A stretch of 64,000 nt of DNA from Erpobdella octoculata. Taxonomy: Eukaryota; Annelida; Clitellata; Hirudinida; Erpobdellidae. The stretch is from contig OZ022242.1 of the NCBI GenBank assembly GCA_963978895.1, positions 13,925,907-13,989,906 on the forward strand, given 5' to 3'. Within the stretch, counting starts at the first letter, position 1, and the number at the start of each line of letters is the position of its first letter. The position numbers were made by a program, and so were the translations under genes. The notes under the pieces are model-generated. The model saw only the letters and a program-made list of their open reading frames with translations. It was not told the DNA's origin and searched no databases. Shown one piece after another: positions 48,266-59,227 of the stretch.

Positions 48266-50028
48266 TTTGCAATTTAGTACCAAAATTATTCTTACAAAAC
48301 AACAAAATACGTTTTTTTAATTTTTTTTAGGACTCCAAATGTAATATATGAGTTCCATCATTGAAAAAGTGTTTTAACGCAAATTGGTTAAAAAAAACAA
48401 CTATATGTTTTCCTGCTGATTGTAATCATCGAGAAAGACACCAATTTTTTAGCTGGGAAAAACAAACTGGTAAGACAAGCCAAGTAGGTTTTTGAGTCTT
48501 TGCTTTTTATACTGTATCTTCATAGTGATGACATCTTTAAACATACATTATAATGATACATACAACTTTGCAGATCAGTTGTTACATTACATTTCCCTTA
48601 CCCATTATGTACTCTTTTAATAAAGTTTAATAAAAAAAATTGCAGCATTACAGCAGGAAGTACAGAAAAGCTAAGGGCGTGTCTTTCTAGTTGCCATTTT
48701 AAAGATGGGCTTAAAAGCAATGAACCTACATTTATTCAAAACAATATGAGGAAAGTATTCATCTTTGAAGATCCAGAGAAAAAAAGGTAGCAACACACAT
48801 GAATCTTGACTGCACTTTTAATACCAGACACACAGGGTAATATTGTTACAATGCTTAACATATCGTTGAGACCATACACACACATATTACATATGTTTTG
48901 GATTTTTGAACTCAAAATTACTGGCTAAATTAGTGATTGTTTTGTCATAATGCTAATAAAATCTGTGAATTCTCATTTGTGACACAAGGAACAGTTTATT
49001 ATAAGGTACTACTGGCAAAATTAGTAATTATTTCATCTATGTTAATAGAATCAAAATGCTGGAGTGTGACAATTGACAATGTTGTAGCAAGCATTGAAAT
49101 TGCCGTGCTTTATAAAAGCATTCCAAAACTGAAATCTAAATTGAATCTTTCCAGGCAGGCTTTCACCTTTAAACGAAAAATTGAATGGCTTCACAGACTT
49201 CATTAAAGATCATCTTTTCACTATTATCATTTCATACCCTCAATAAATCATACTTTTCCAAAAGTTCTTATTCTTATGCTGGTCCATATACGTGGAATTC
49301 TTTACCTTCTAACTTATTGTGCAATTCTGTTTACTTTTCGAAATAGTTTACAAAACATTTTTATTTAGTAAATTTATTGAAGAGCGTTAAATTTACGAAA
49401 AGGCACTAAACATGTTCATTTTAATTGATTGATTAATTAAAGTTTATCAAAACTACATCTTAATCTGTCACATATTGATTTTCGGTATAAAAACAAAAAA
49501 CATTGGGCCCCCTTACGAAATTCCTGGATCCGCAGCTACAAGGCAGGCAGAAATTAGAAGCTACAGGGTCCCGAGGCTTCTTGCTCTCAAAAACAAACCT
49601 GATGACCGGGGGTAGTCAGAGCCACTTTTCGCTAGGTACAGCAAAATAATAATAAAAAAAAAACTTTTTTGCTCACTGAAAATGCGCCCCCAGCCCTGCG
49701 CACCTGTCACCCCCCTGCCTATAACATTTTTATTGATCGCAATATTAAATACATTCTTTAAACATTATATTTATTTTTCAAATACTTTTCCAGCAACCCA
49801 AAGGCAAGAATTTTTTTGTAAACAGGTTCGGGAACTTCTATCTCAAAGACAACCATAAGCAACAAATAACTCACAAAATAATAAAATATCCTAAAACAAA
49901 ATTGATTGCTCAAATATTAATAAAACCGTTCTTAGAATTGTCTAATTGAGGTAAGTTAGAACGATTGAAAAAATCAAACCAGATAAATCCTATCTGATAG
50001 GATAAGTGATTTGTAACATGATGACATG
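48266..50028. other. Intergenic with a second LINE tail remnant
   Basis: Mostly unassigned AT-rich DNA. At about 49255-49370 the + strand reads SKSSYSYAGPYTWNSLPSNL, then a stop and FTKHFYL, which matches the extreme C-terminus of many LINE ORF2 proteins. A GATGACCGGGGGTAGTCAG repeat copy lies near 49600. No host gene seen. Confidence 0.5.
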
Positions 50029-50036
50029 CTCTCAGG

Positions 50037-53000
50037 CAGTGATATTTCAGTTACAACTTTTCAGTTACAGTTACAGTTAAAGTTACAACATTTTTCAGTT
50101 TCAGTTAAAGTTATTTTTCCACAAACATTTTTCAGTTACTATTACACTTATTTATTTTTAAGTTAAAGTTACAGTTAACTGTAGATTTTATACACAGCCA
50201 AAAAAAAATCTAGATTTTTTTATTTATTTACAAAATGGTAAAACTTCGAGTTCATTTTCAAAAAAACACGAGTTTCTAGATTTTTGGAGAGCCTGTTTCT
50301 TTTTCCTGCAGTCATATCACTGCAAACCGAGAAGATGCGCTCCACATATGCTTCTGAAGCAGGTGCAGAGATAAGGTCTTTAGCGAAGGCCGCTATTAGA
50401 GGATACACTGCCTCTGAGGCTGTCCAGAAACTTAATCCAGTTTCATTAGCAGCTAATCTTTTTGAAGCACCAAGATAGGCATTAAGTTCTTCTTCAACAG
50501 AACTTCCGTGCCTAGATTGCTTGCTCGGAGAACTGGAAGCTTGCATTTCTTGGGCAAGCCTCTTAAATCTTTTTAACGGAGGTTGGTACAATTCATCAGA
50601 AGATGAAGATGCAACACTTGCTGGCATAAATGTAGAATTTAACACCTGTTAAATAAATGAATAAACTATAAGACAAATCCCAAGGCCATCTAGAATTTTT
50701 ACTTTAATCTACATTTTAATCATAAACCATACTTTACCTTTTCTTTGATATATGTTTTTGCAGCATCAACAAGCTTCAACATATCATCACGCATAAGGCA
50801 TGCTGAAACACTTGGATCCAGTAAGCAAGCAGCTGCAGGTAAGGCATCAAATTCTGGCGATGAAGCGTCTAAAAATTTAGCAAACCTTTTTCGCAGAGAC
50901 TGAAGCAACATCTGAGCCTGCAATTTTGGTAATGTTGTATCTTGGAGGTGAAGAGTTAACTCAGCTACAGCAGGAATGAGTGATGACAGAGAAAGTGTGT
51001 CAGTTTGCAGATTATCTGTCATCTCTGCAAAAGGCTGTAAGAGTTTATGTAAATCTGCAACAGATTCCCATTCTGTGTTAGTTAGAGAATCGTGTCTCAA
51101 TTCTTTTAAGATTTGCTCTAAGGGAGCCCGAATCGTCAACAATCTATCAACAACAAACAGTATTGAGTTCCACCTTGTTATACAATTCTTTACAACAACT
51201 TTTCCACACAAATTTATTAATTTTTCTTGTGCCACTGATGAGATTTTGATAAATTTCACCAATCCTTTTACTTTACATAACAAGGTTCGATAAGTGTTAT
51301 TCTTTTCAAGTTCCTTGACAACCAGTTGTAAAGTGTGTGCAACACACGGTAGTCTATGCAGTTGAACAATTTCTTCTAGGGATGAGTCTTCCATAACACT
51401 GTCTTCTGTCACTGAATCAAGTGCTTCATCATCTGAATAATCACTATCTGGCTCATTGAAATTTTCCTTTTCTATGTTAGCTACTTTTACAGCTTTGATC
51501 ATGTTTGATCCATTATCTGTAACAACAAACAAGACTTTTGACCTGCTGATGTTCCAAGCTGTTAGAGTAGTAAGAAGTTTATCAGCCAACATATCCCCTG
51601 TATGTGGATGAGCAATCTGATGTAAATTCAAAACAACATGCACTGGTTGATTTTGGGATGGACTGTAAAATGAAGCTGACACAGCCAGATATGATGCTGT
51701 CAGGCTTTTTTTAGACCAGCAGTCCATGCTTATGACAATATATCGGGCAAGATTAAGATCTTCCTGGATACTAAAACTCATGCCACGGTGTGCTGCATTT
51801 AGGAGTTTTATCATTCCAGATGAACCTGCACAAGAATTTTTATCTAATTTATAAAAATTAATTTAAATTAAAAAATACATTTAAACACACACTTGGCAAT
51901 GAATATTTCGGATCAGTAACTGTATGGTATTCTTGAACATCCGTGTTATTTAAAAATGTAGTTGGCAGACCAGTGCTTATAAATATTTTTGTCCAAAGTT
52001 CATCTCGCAGTTTGGTCTGGGGTGCATCTTTATCCCATTTTTGCTTTTTTTTGTTCTCTCCTTGGATAAAACTTGGCAAGCTTGGTTGCGAACTGGGCGG
52101 CACTAAGAACTGTAAAAAGGTATTGATAAAAAAGTCATTCTATACATTTGTCAGATTATTTATTTGAATCTTCGACTTAACGGATTTTGAATCGGAAATC
52201 TGATTTCACGGAATAGTGCAAAATTCTGATTAATCGAAGTCAGAAATATTTAGATAACCGATTTTGATATCCAATATTAAGTATTACTATGTATATACTA
52301 GCTATATATATATATATATATAAATCTCGTGTCGTAGTGTTTGTGATTGAACTCCTCACTGAAAAAAAAACTAAATAACCTACCCCCTATCCTCAGACCT
52401 ACCAAATGTACACAAATTTCATAAAAATCGGTTCAGCCGTTTCGGAGGAGTTTAATTAAAAAAATATTTAAAACATTTACCTGCAGTGTAGGTTGAATGA
52501 GTTGAGCGGGATGGGCATTGTCCTTTTCTTTTAATATCAGAGAATTTGCTATTTCGTTGTGCTTGCTTTTTAAGTGATTCATCAAGTTCGTTGCATTTTT
52601 TCCTTTTAAAAAGCTACCGCAGTTTTCGATCTTGCACTTTGACTTGTCAACTGATAGCTCATAATCGAAATATTTCCATACACTACTTTCTTGTTTTCTG
52701 CCACTATTGTTCTTGAACATTTTCTACAGAACGATCGCAACAGCACTATCAACTATCAAAAATAACAAAAGGCCGCGAATAACTAAACAGCACCATATAT
52801 ACTATTTGTTAGGTAACACCAAAGAACTCGATTTTTATCTTTAGATAAAAAAATAAATCTAATAATTAATTTATTTAGAAAAAAATTACCTTAAAAATAT
52901 TTTTCAGTTAATAATTATTTTTGTATTATTTAACTGAATTTATTATTCAGTTACTATTACAGTTAGAGTTATTTGCCGTATTTCAGTTACTATTACTATT

Positions 53001-53073
53001 ACACTTAACTGACCGTTATTTTTCTATTATTTTCCGATTTCAGTTAGTGTTACAGTTAACTTGAATATCACTG
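50037..53073 (-). mobile_element. Structurally complete hAT transposon (3,037 bp)
   Basis: Terminal inverted repeats start CAGTGATATT at both ends. The flanking 8-mer CTCTCAGG is identical (50029-50036 and 53074-53081). Both ends carry many TTTCAGTTACAGTTA-type subterminal repeats. The element contains a full-length spliced transposase gene on the minus strand. The first transposase intron has itself gained repeat sequence (52180-52445). It sits 135 bp beyond the stop codon of the LHPP-type gene, in that gene's likely 3' UTR or just downstream, in the same orientation. Confidence 0.92.
50220..52720 (-). CDS. hAT-family transposase (BED finger), 4 exons
   Basis: Cut-and-paste DNA transposase. 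Minus-strand exons are 52720-52481, 52109-51893, 51825-50738 and 50645-50220. All joins are GT-AG and in frame, giving 656 residues without stops. A BED zinc finger lies at residues 12-58 (Cys29, Cys34, His49, His54). The RNase-H-like domain shows YIVISMDCWSKKSLTASYLA (first acidic residue), KVLFVVTDNGSNMIKA (second), the insertion-domain CVAHTLQLVVKE and CITRWNSILFVVDRL. Near the C-terminus is the dimerisation motif AYVERIFSVCSDMTAGKRNR with NLETRVFLKMNS. Length is normal for hAT enzymes. The intact frame plus perfect target duplication suggest recent mobility. Confidence 0.88.
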
Positions 53074-53215
53074 CTCTCAGGTTTACAACTACAGTCTAGC
53101 AGAAGGTGCTTCGTTTTAAATCAAATCTTTTTTTTATAATAGATTATTATTTATTTTAACATTACATCACTTTTTTATAACCTAACACTAACAACTACGA
53201 TATTAGATCAAGACA

Positions 53216-56200
53216 TCAAATGCATTTTCTTTCATTCAAAAACAGGTCAACAGCAGCCAACAGGTTGTCCACATATCCATCTGGCCTGACGAATTCGTGA
53301 GGTTCATCGGAAACTCTGCCGTTGAATTATCAAATTTATAAAACGATGACAACTTTTACATGGGAAATTAAAAATAAATAAAAACTGCTACAAAAATTGT
53401 TTTATAAATATATTTTATAAAAGTGAAAAATATATCTAAAGTGGGATAAAAGAATAAAAGCAAGTAAAAATTGAACAAGAAATGTAGTTGAATAAAACAA
53501 TAAATATCAATGCAAGACTGAAAATAAACAAATATAAACGATGCTATAATTAATAAATCTATAAAAACTTAGCTAATTTAATTAATTACATTAATTAATT
53601 AAAAAACTAACGACAATCAATTATTGATCATTCTGAAAATTTACATCTTACTAATGAGATAAAAAATAAAGTAGAACTTTTTTCTAAATGCAACACACCT
53701 GTATTTGCCAGTCCTGACTTGCACTCCAATTAATCCAGCTTGTTGAGCACCGTGTACGTCACCAATGATGTCGTCACCAATCATGACAGCCTGGGTGCAG
53801 CATAAAAATTATGTCTTAAAAGCAGTGCAGCATGGAGGAGGGGAGGGGATGGTCAGAAGGATTTTGTAAGAGCAGTAATTTTGGTCTACAAAACAGTTTA
53901 AACCAAACCTTATCCATCTTAGTTAATTGTTCCACTACAATAACTTCTGACGTGAACAACTCATTTTTTTACTATTTTCAAGCCTACGGATTTTTTACTT
54001 TATTACTTATAATTAAGTATTACTTATAATTTATTACTTATAATTAAGACTACCTCATCCAATCTAAATAATTAAAAAAGTTAATTAACTAGAATTTAAT
54101 AATCATTTTAGGGTATCTTTAATTTAGTAAAATTGTTTAGTCCTGATATTATTGTTGTCCTGTTATAATAAGAATAATTTCCTATTAATACTGTTATAAC
54201 ATTGCTTTCAGTCTTACTATGAATGTTGTCTTCAACCCAATATAGTCTTCCCAAACTAAAGTTAAAACTGTTTGCATAAAAAGAGTTTAGAACATCCTAG
54301 CACAATGTATACTCAAGTTGTTCAAACTTTTGGAGTGTAATTTGGTAAAGTTAGAATATTTTAAGTGGTTTATGCATGTTTATGTGAGTAAATAAATATT
54401 CAAAAACAATTTGAAGCAAATGAGAAAGAGTGGTGCTGAAACTGCTGCATTAAAAAAAAGGTATGAAAGAAGTACTGAAAATAAAATAAAGGAACATTCT
54501 TAAACTACACCCATTGTTAGACTAAACTACAACTACTTTTGCTGCTGAAAACAAATTGAGAAATAAAAATCATTAACAAATTCCTGTAAGTCGAAAAATT
54601 TGATTTCAGTATTACCTGAATGAAATGCATTGTAGAAATTTAGACTAAGAGATCTGACTATCTGCTCTAGAGGATTTAGTCTGTAGCCAAGCAAAATAAG
54701 CAATCACAGTTAATTTTTATTGGTTTATCAAGATACTCATGTGGTTCAACATCCAGATAGAAGATCACTATTGATGATTAGTATCAACCTCTCCATTCTG
54801 ATTTTAGTGAGTTGTGACAAAAACTATACCAGAAGTTAGTTTTTACAAACATTGTCAAATGATCAGAATTTTGGAATAATGAGTTATGTACTTTCTAGAA
54901 GTGCACCAATAATGCACCAACCGATTATAGGCCGGGCTGATAGATGTTATATGGTCATGAAATATTAATGATCCTAGCATATTACTAAGTAAGTGATAAA
55001 TGTTCTTACTTCTTCAGGTTTAACATTCATACTTTCCAATGCTGTGAGAAAATACTCAGAAGATGGTTTTCCAATGCAGATGGCTTTCTTACCAGAAGAA
55101 TACTGGAGTCATAAAGAATAAGTGAATTTTAAGACTGAATCTTCTTTTCAGATTGATTGCTATATTTTTGTAAAAACTTTAACTTAGCGATAATGATCCT
55201 TTCATTTCTTAAAGCAATAAGAATTAAAAATAAAATTGCAAATAAAAACTTAGCGATATTTATTTATATGAACATCTTAAAATAATTAAAAAGGAAAAAT
55301 AATTACATTTTAAACAAAAAGATCGCAGAAAATGCCAAAACTTAAAAAGACAGATGTAGATAAATAAAAACTTAGCGATATTTATTTATATGAACATCTT
55401 AAAATAATTAAACCTCAAGAGCTTTGGCAAACGTTCCACAGTCCAGAAACATGCCTTCGGTCTCTTTGTAATATTTTCTGTAAGATAAACATGGTAATGA
55501 CTTCGAATCATATTTAAAGAAAAGGTATTACTGAAATCAAACTGAAACCTAATTGATAACATAACCAATATTCATTTAAAAAACACCTAAACAAGAAAGG
55601 ATTAAATTTTAACTTGATCATTTTACTATTTTTTATACAACAAACTAAATAAATCTTTCTACGAAATACATCATTCAATAAAAAGCTTACCCTGTTCCCA
55701 TGGTAACTAAAACAGAATCTTTATTATCAGTAAGAATCTGGAAAGCCTTGTTTAGATTTTCATAGCTGAACCGGTGTTTTGCATCTCCGAGGACAACACA
55801 GTTCGGGTTCGATTGGTCCAAGTCTTTGAACAGATCATCGGTATCTGAAATTGAAATATTTTATTACACATTTAAAACTAACAACTTCTTAAATTCAAAT
55901 ATGTAACAATGATTCGATAACTATTTAATGATTAAAAAAACTATTGTAAATATAATATCCTTGAGAAAATAAGTACATCTAGTTACAAATAATTAAAACT
56001 TAACTGAAATCACTGGAAATACCAATTATAAAACACTTTGAATATTCCTTCATTTTCTTATAACAAACTTGATCTTAATTGCTGGCTTACTTGGATCAAC
56101 AATGAGAAATGGTCTATAGTTGTGAACCTTGACAAACTTGATGAGAGCAGGTATTGGTGTAAAGACTTCCTCATCTTTTACATCAAATCCAAAACTTTTC

Positions 56201-56633
56201 AACTTCTTGACGACGTCACCTGAAGTTTTGGTTGACGTGTTGCTGCAAAAGCGAAATTCAACGCCAGCCTTCCGTAACCTGGCAGGAGAGAAACGTTTGC
56301 AAGGAAGTAATTTTTCACTAATAACATTTAATATTAATATATAATACTTTATCCTTAATCAAATTTTTGAAGTATTATATTCCCCTAATTTACATGAATG
56401 TGCAAACTAAATTTCACTTCAATATCACAATTTACACTTAACACTATTTCTTTTTTTCTATTTAGTTCACAATGCTATCACTTTTTATTTTTAACTAAAA
56501 CACATTCAATTAACTAACTCAGGAAGCTATATAAAAGATTCTTTTTTTAATTAATTGACTTAATCAATGAACGAAAGAGAGAGATAGTCAGAGAACTAAA
56601 CTTAATTAGTCTTACAAATTATATACTATATAG

Positions 56634-56670
<37 letters not shown>

Positions 56671-56856
56671 CTTATTAATTACATCATTAAAAAATAGTCA
56701 TAGTTACTTGGCAACGGCGTGAGATGAACCCTCAATTATAGTATCTTGGGATCCACAGTTATAAGCGACGCCATACACGTCTAGCAGAATTCCTTTAATG
56801 TTTTTTTTCCACCATTCTCCACCACCACGAAGAGTCCCGCCGTTGCTTTCCAACAT
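53216..56856 (-). CDS. LHPP: LHPP-type HAD phosphatase, 7 exons
   Basis: Phospholysine/phosphohistidine inorganic pyrophosphate phosphatase family; HAD fold, cytosolic. Minus-strand exons are 56856-56708, 56278-56091, 55844-55691, 55477-55414, 55102-55010, 53790-53699 and 53315-53216. All GT-AG and in frame, 279 residues (human 270). Landmarks are motif [13 protein letters not shown] (nucleophile Asp26), motif [47 protein letters not shown], motif III region [11 protein letters not shown], motif [21 protein letters not shown] with QVRTGKYR, and C-terminal [15 protein letters not shown]. The order and spacing follow LHPP rather than HDHD2 or PGP. Position +2 of motif I is Tyr where many HADs have Asp. 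An in-frame ATG also exists at 56916. A hAT element lies immediately downstream. Confidence 0.9.
55241..55412. repeat. 50-bp direct duplication in LHPP intron 4
   Basis: 55241-55290 and 55363-55412 are identical over 50 bp. The second copy abuts the donor site of exon 4 (the intron starts at 55413 on the minus strand), so the duplication begins at the second intron base. Confidence 0.9.
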
Positions 56857-57689
56857 TCTTTCACTTTTTGAGAAAAAATGTATAATTTTATGGTTCCTGT
56901 AAAAACACCTAATCATATATATGTACCTAATTATATAAATCTACAAGAATATTCGTACAAAATTGACAGTGATTATATAGTGATTAGTGATTAGTATAGC
57001 GCGGAGAAGGCGCAACAGACTTTAAAAGTAGATTTCAAAAATTAAACTTAAGTAACAATTTTTCGATTGAAGAATAACTAACTTTAAAACGGTAATACAC
57101 TTTTTACTACAAAGTTTAAGTTAACAGGTAATAATTAGATGGTTCATCATTACATAGACAGATATATTTGCTATTTGCTTTGCTAATAGCAGTGGCACAC
57201 CCTAGTGGGAGTTATGGGTTAAATTACTTAAAAAACCGGATGCAAAACCGGTGGCAAAGCTAATATAAAGAATATGAATAAAAAAATTATAGTTATAAAA
57301 AATTGTTTTATAAGCTCAAATATCTTAAACAAAAAATTATCGATATTTTAATTTTTCAACAAATCAATGAAATCAACCAAATAAACTTGCAAAGATACGA
57401 AAATTAAAATATTGATACATCGAAAAGGCCTGAGAAGCCCCGTACCATCCTACAAAAATCCTGGATGCACCACTTATCGCAAGTGTGCAAAGTACAAAGT
57501 GCACATAAATTGTGATGGTGGAGTGAGTGTTCACCGAACCTTTCGTTATGTTACAGCGGAAGATTAAAATTTAACTTTTAGAGAATTATCGGAGTTTTCA
57601 CTACGTTTTTCAGTTAAACAAAGATATTTTGTGGCCGATAAAAAATCATAACACATTTTTAACAGATAAAAGTCACGTGATGGGTCTTT
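56857..57689. other. LHPP upstream region, no gene seen
   Basis: Presumed promoter side of the LHPP-type gene. AT-rich, no recognisable motif or second gene. Confidence 0.4.
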
Positions 57690-58245
57690 CATAGGCGTAG
57701 AGTTCAAGGGGGCGACGGGGCAAGTTGCCCCTTCCCAGATCAAATCTTGCCCCACCCGGGAAACGTGTCTGCTCCCCGGAAAAATTAAGAATATTGCATT
57801 TTTAATAGTTTATGGGTGTTTACATCGGCATTATTTCCCTGTTCGTGTGCAAGCCGGAGGAAAAAGCCAAATTAGAATGAAGCAGCTAGACTAGGTTAAA
57901 TGCTGTTGCTTTAATGAACAGTCATCAAAAATCACAAAAAAATGTATATTAACATTTTAATCAATGACTTCATTAAAAAATAACATTAATTGGCATTAAT
58001 AGCACTTTTATAGAAATATGTTGTTTGATAGCATGTCTGCAACTGATTTTTTACACACTTTTATTTAACTTGACTTCTCTGTCTGTCTGACGTCAAATTT
58101 TGCAATCGATTCTAAACTAACATCGTATCATTATTGGTAATGAATACGAGGTTACTTGAGAGGAAATACTTAAGATATATATATATATATATAGTCTTTG
58201 AGTCTTGCCTCCCCCCCCCGGAAAAAGGGAACTCTATGCCCGTGG
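57690..58245. mobile_element. MITE-like element, GGCRTAGAGTTC termini
   Basis: Left end CATAGGCGTAGAGTTCAAGG and right end, reverse-complemented, CACGGGCATAGAGTTCCC are imperfect inverted repeats, each followed by a G/C-rich stretch. No convincing target duplication. A short (TA)n lies at 58175-58192. Non-coding. Probably hAT-derived. Confidence 0.5.
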
Positions 58246-58644
58246 GTGTTTTCGCCAAAATGATAAGACTTCTAAATATATATTTTTTTATTTAGCTTGA
58301 CTTGAGTTATCCGAATGTCGATGAAAATGATTGTATAAGCTGATCTAGTGATGTGTGTGCTTATTTTACTTATAATAAATGCTAATTATTGTGGTGTCCA
58401 GGTTAATGTCGAGGTAATGTTTTTATTTATCCGTTTAAAATGGTGCTAACAAAAGTCAACAAAACATATACTCTAAGTCATCTAAGATCAATATCTAGTC
58501 AACAATGACAAGATTAGATGACTTTTTAAGCATATTCAAAAATAAAACCTCACTTTCAATATATAATAATTATTATGGGGTCAAAGTCGACCCCACGCCA
58601 GTATATAGTATATTTTTTTTCAACAAAGGGTTAGGCCCGGTTAG

Positions 58645-59044
58645 GGGCCATCCATAAATGACGTTACAAGATTTTGAGTGATTTTTTACATTTCTCCACC
58701 TTGTCACATGTCAAAAAATTCAAACATAACATCACATAATCAGCCCCCTCCCCCTAAAAGTTATATTTCTGAAAATAAAAATTTACAGGTTCCAAATTAT
58801 TTGTACTGCAATTGGATAGGGCGGCATCTTTCTATTAGTCTTAGTCTTTATGCAAACAGCAGTATTGAAAGCAATTATCTAGTTATAGTTTGGTAATATA
58901 GAAGCCGGCGGCAGACCAAAAGACAGAGATAACGGTGTCCATCTTCAAAATCTGCTGCTCTGATGTTCAACAGAAAAATTAAGGCTCAGTCTAAAATATA
59001 TATTGACTCCTCCTCATCACATATCGTCACAAATGGACGGTCCC
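58645..59044. mobile_element. MITE with GGGRCCRTCCATAAATGACG-type termini
   Basis: Left end GGGGCCATCCATAAATGACG and right end, reverse-complemented, GGGACCGTCCATTTGTGACG are inverted repeats, both followed by CTCCTCC/CTCCACC-like sequence. The flanks are TTAG (58641-58644) and TTAA (59045-59048), which fits a TTAA target duplication with one change, as in Kolobok- or piggyBac-type elements. About 400 bp, non-coding. Confidence 0.6.
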
Positions 59045-59227
59045 TTAAATAAAGCAAACTTTTATCAAAAATGCTGTTGTGTTAATTATTTCAGGTCAAA
59101 CTTTTTAATAGAACCATTTAACTATAAAATAGAATAAACAAACAAACAAGTTCAAACAATTGTGTAACACAGAAATCCCGGGTAATGTATATATATATAT
59201 ATATATTTATAACTCGAAAATCCCAGC

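Noticed and set aside
49501..49740. G/C-rich segment as a further hAT element
   Set aside because: Only single-sided terminus-like motifs; no partner end or target duplication located.
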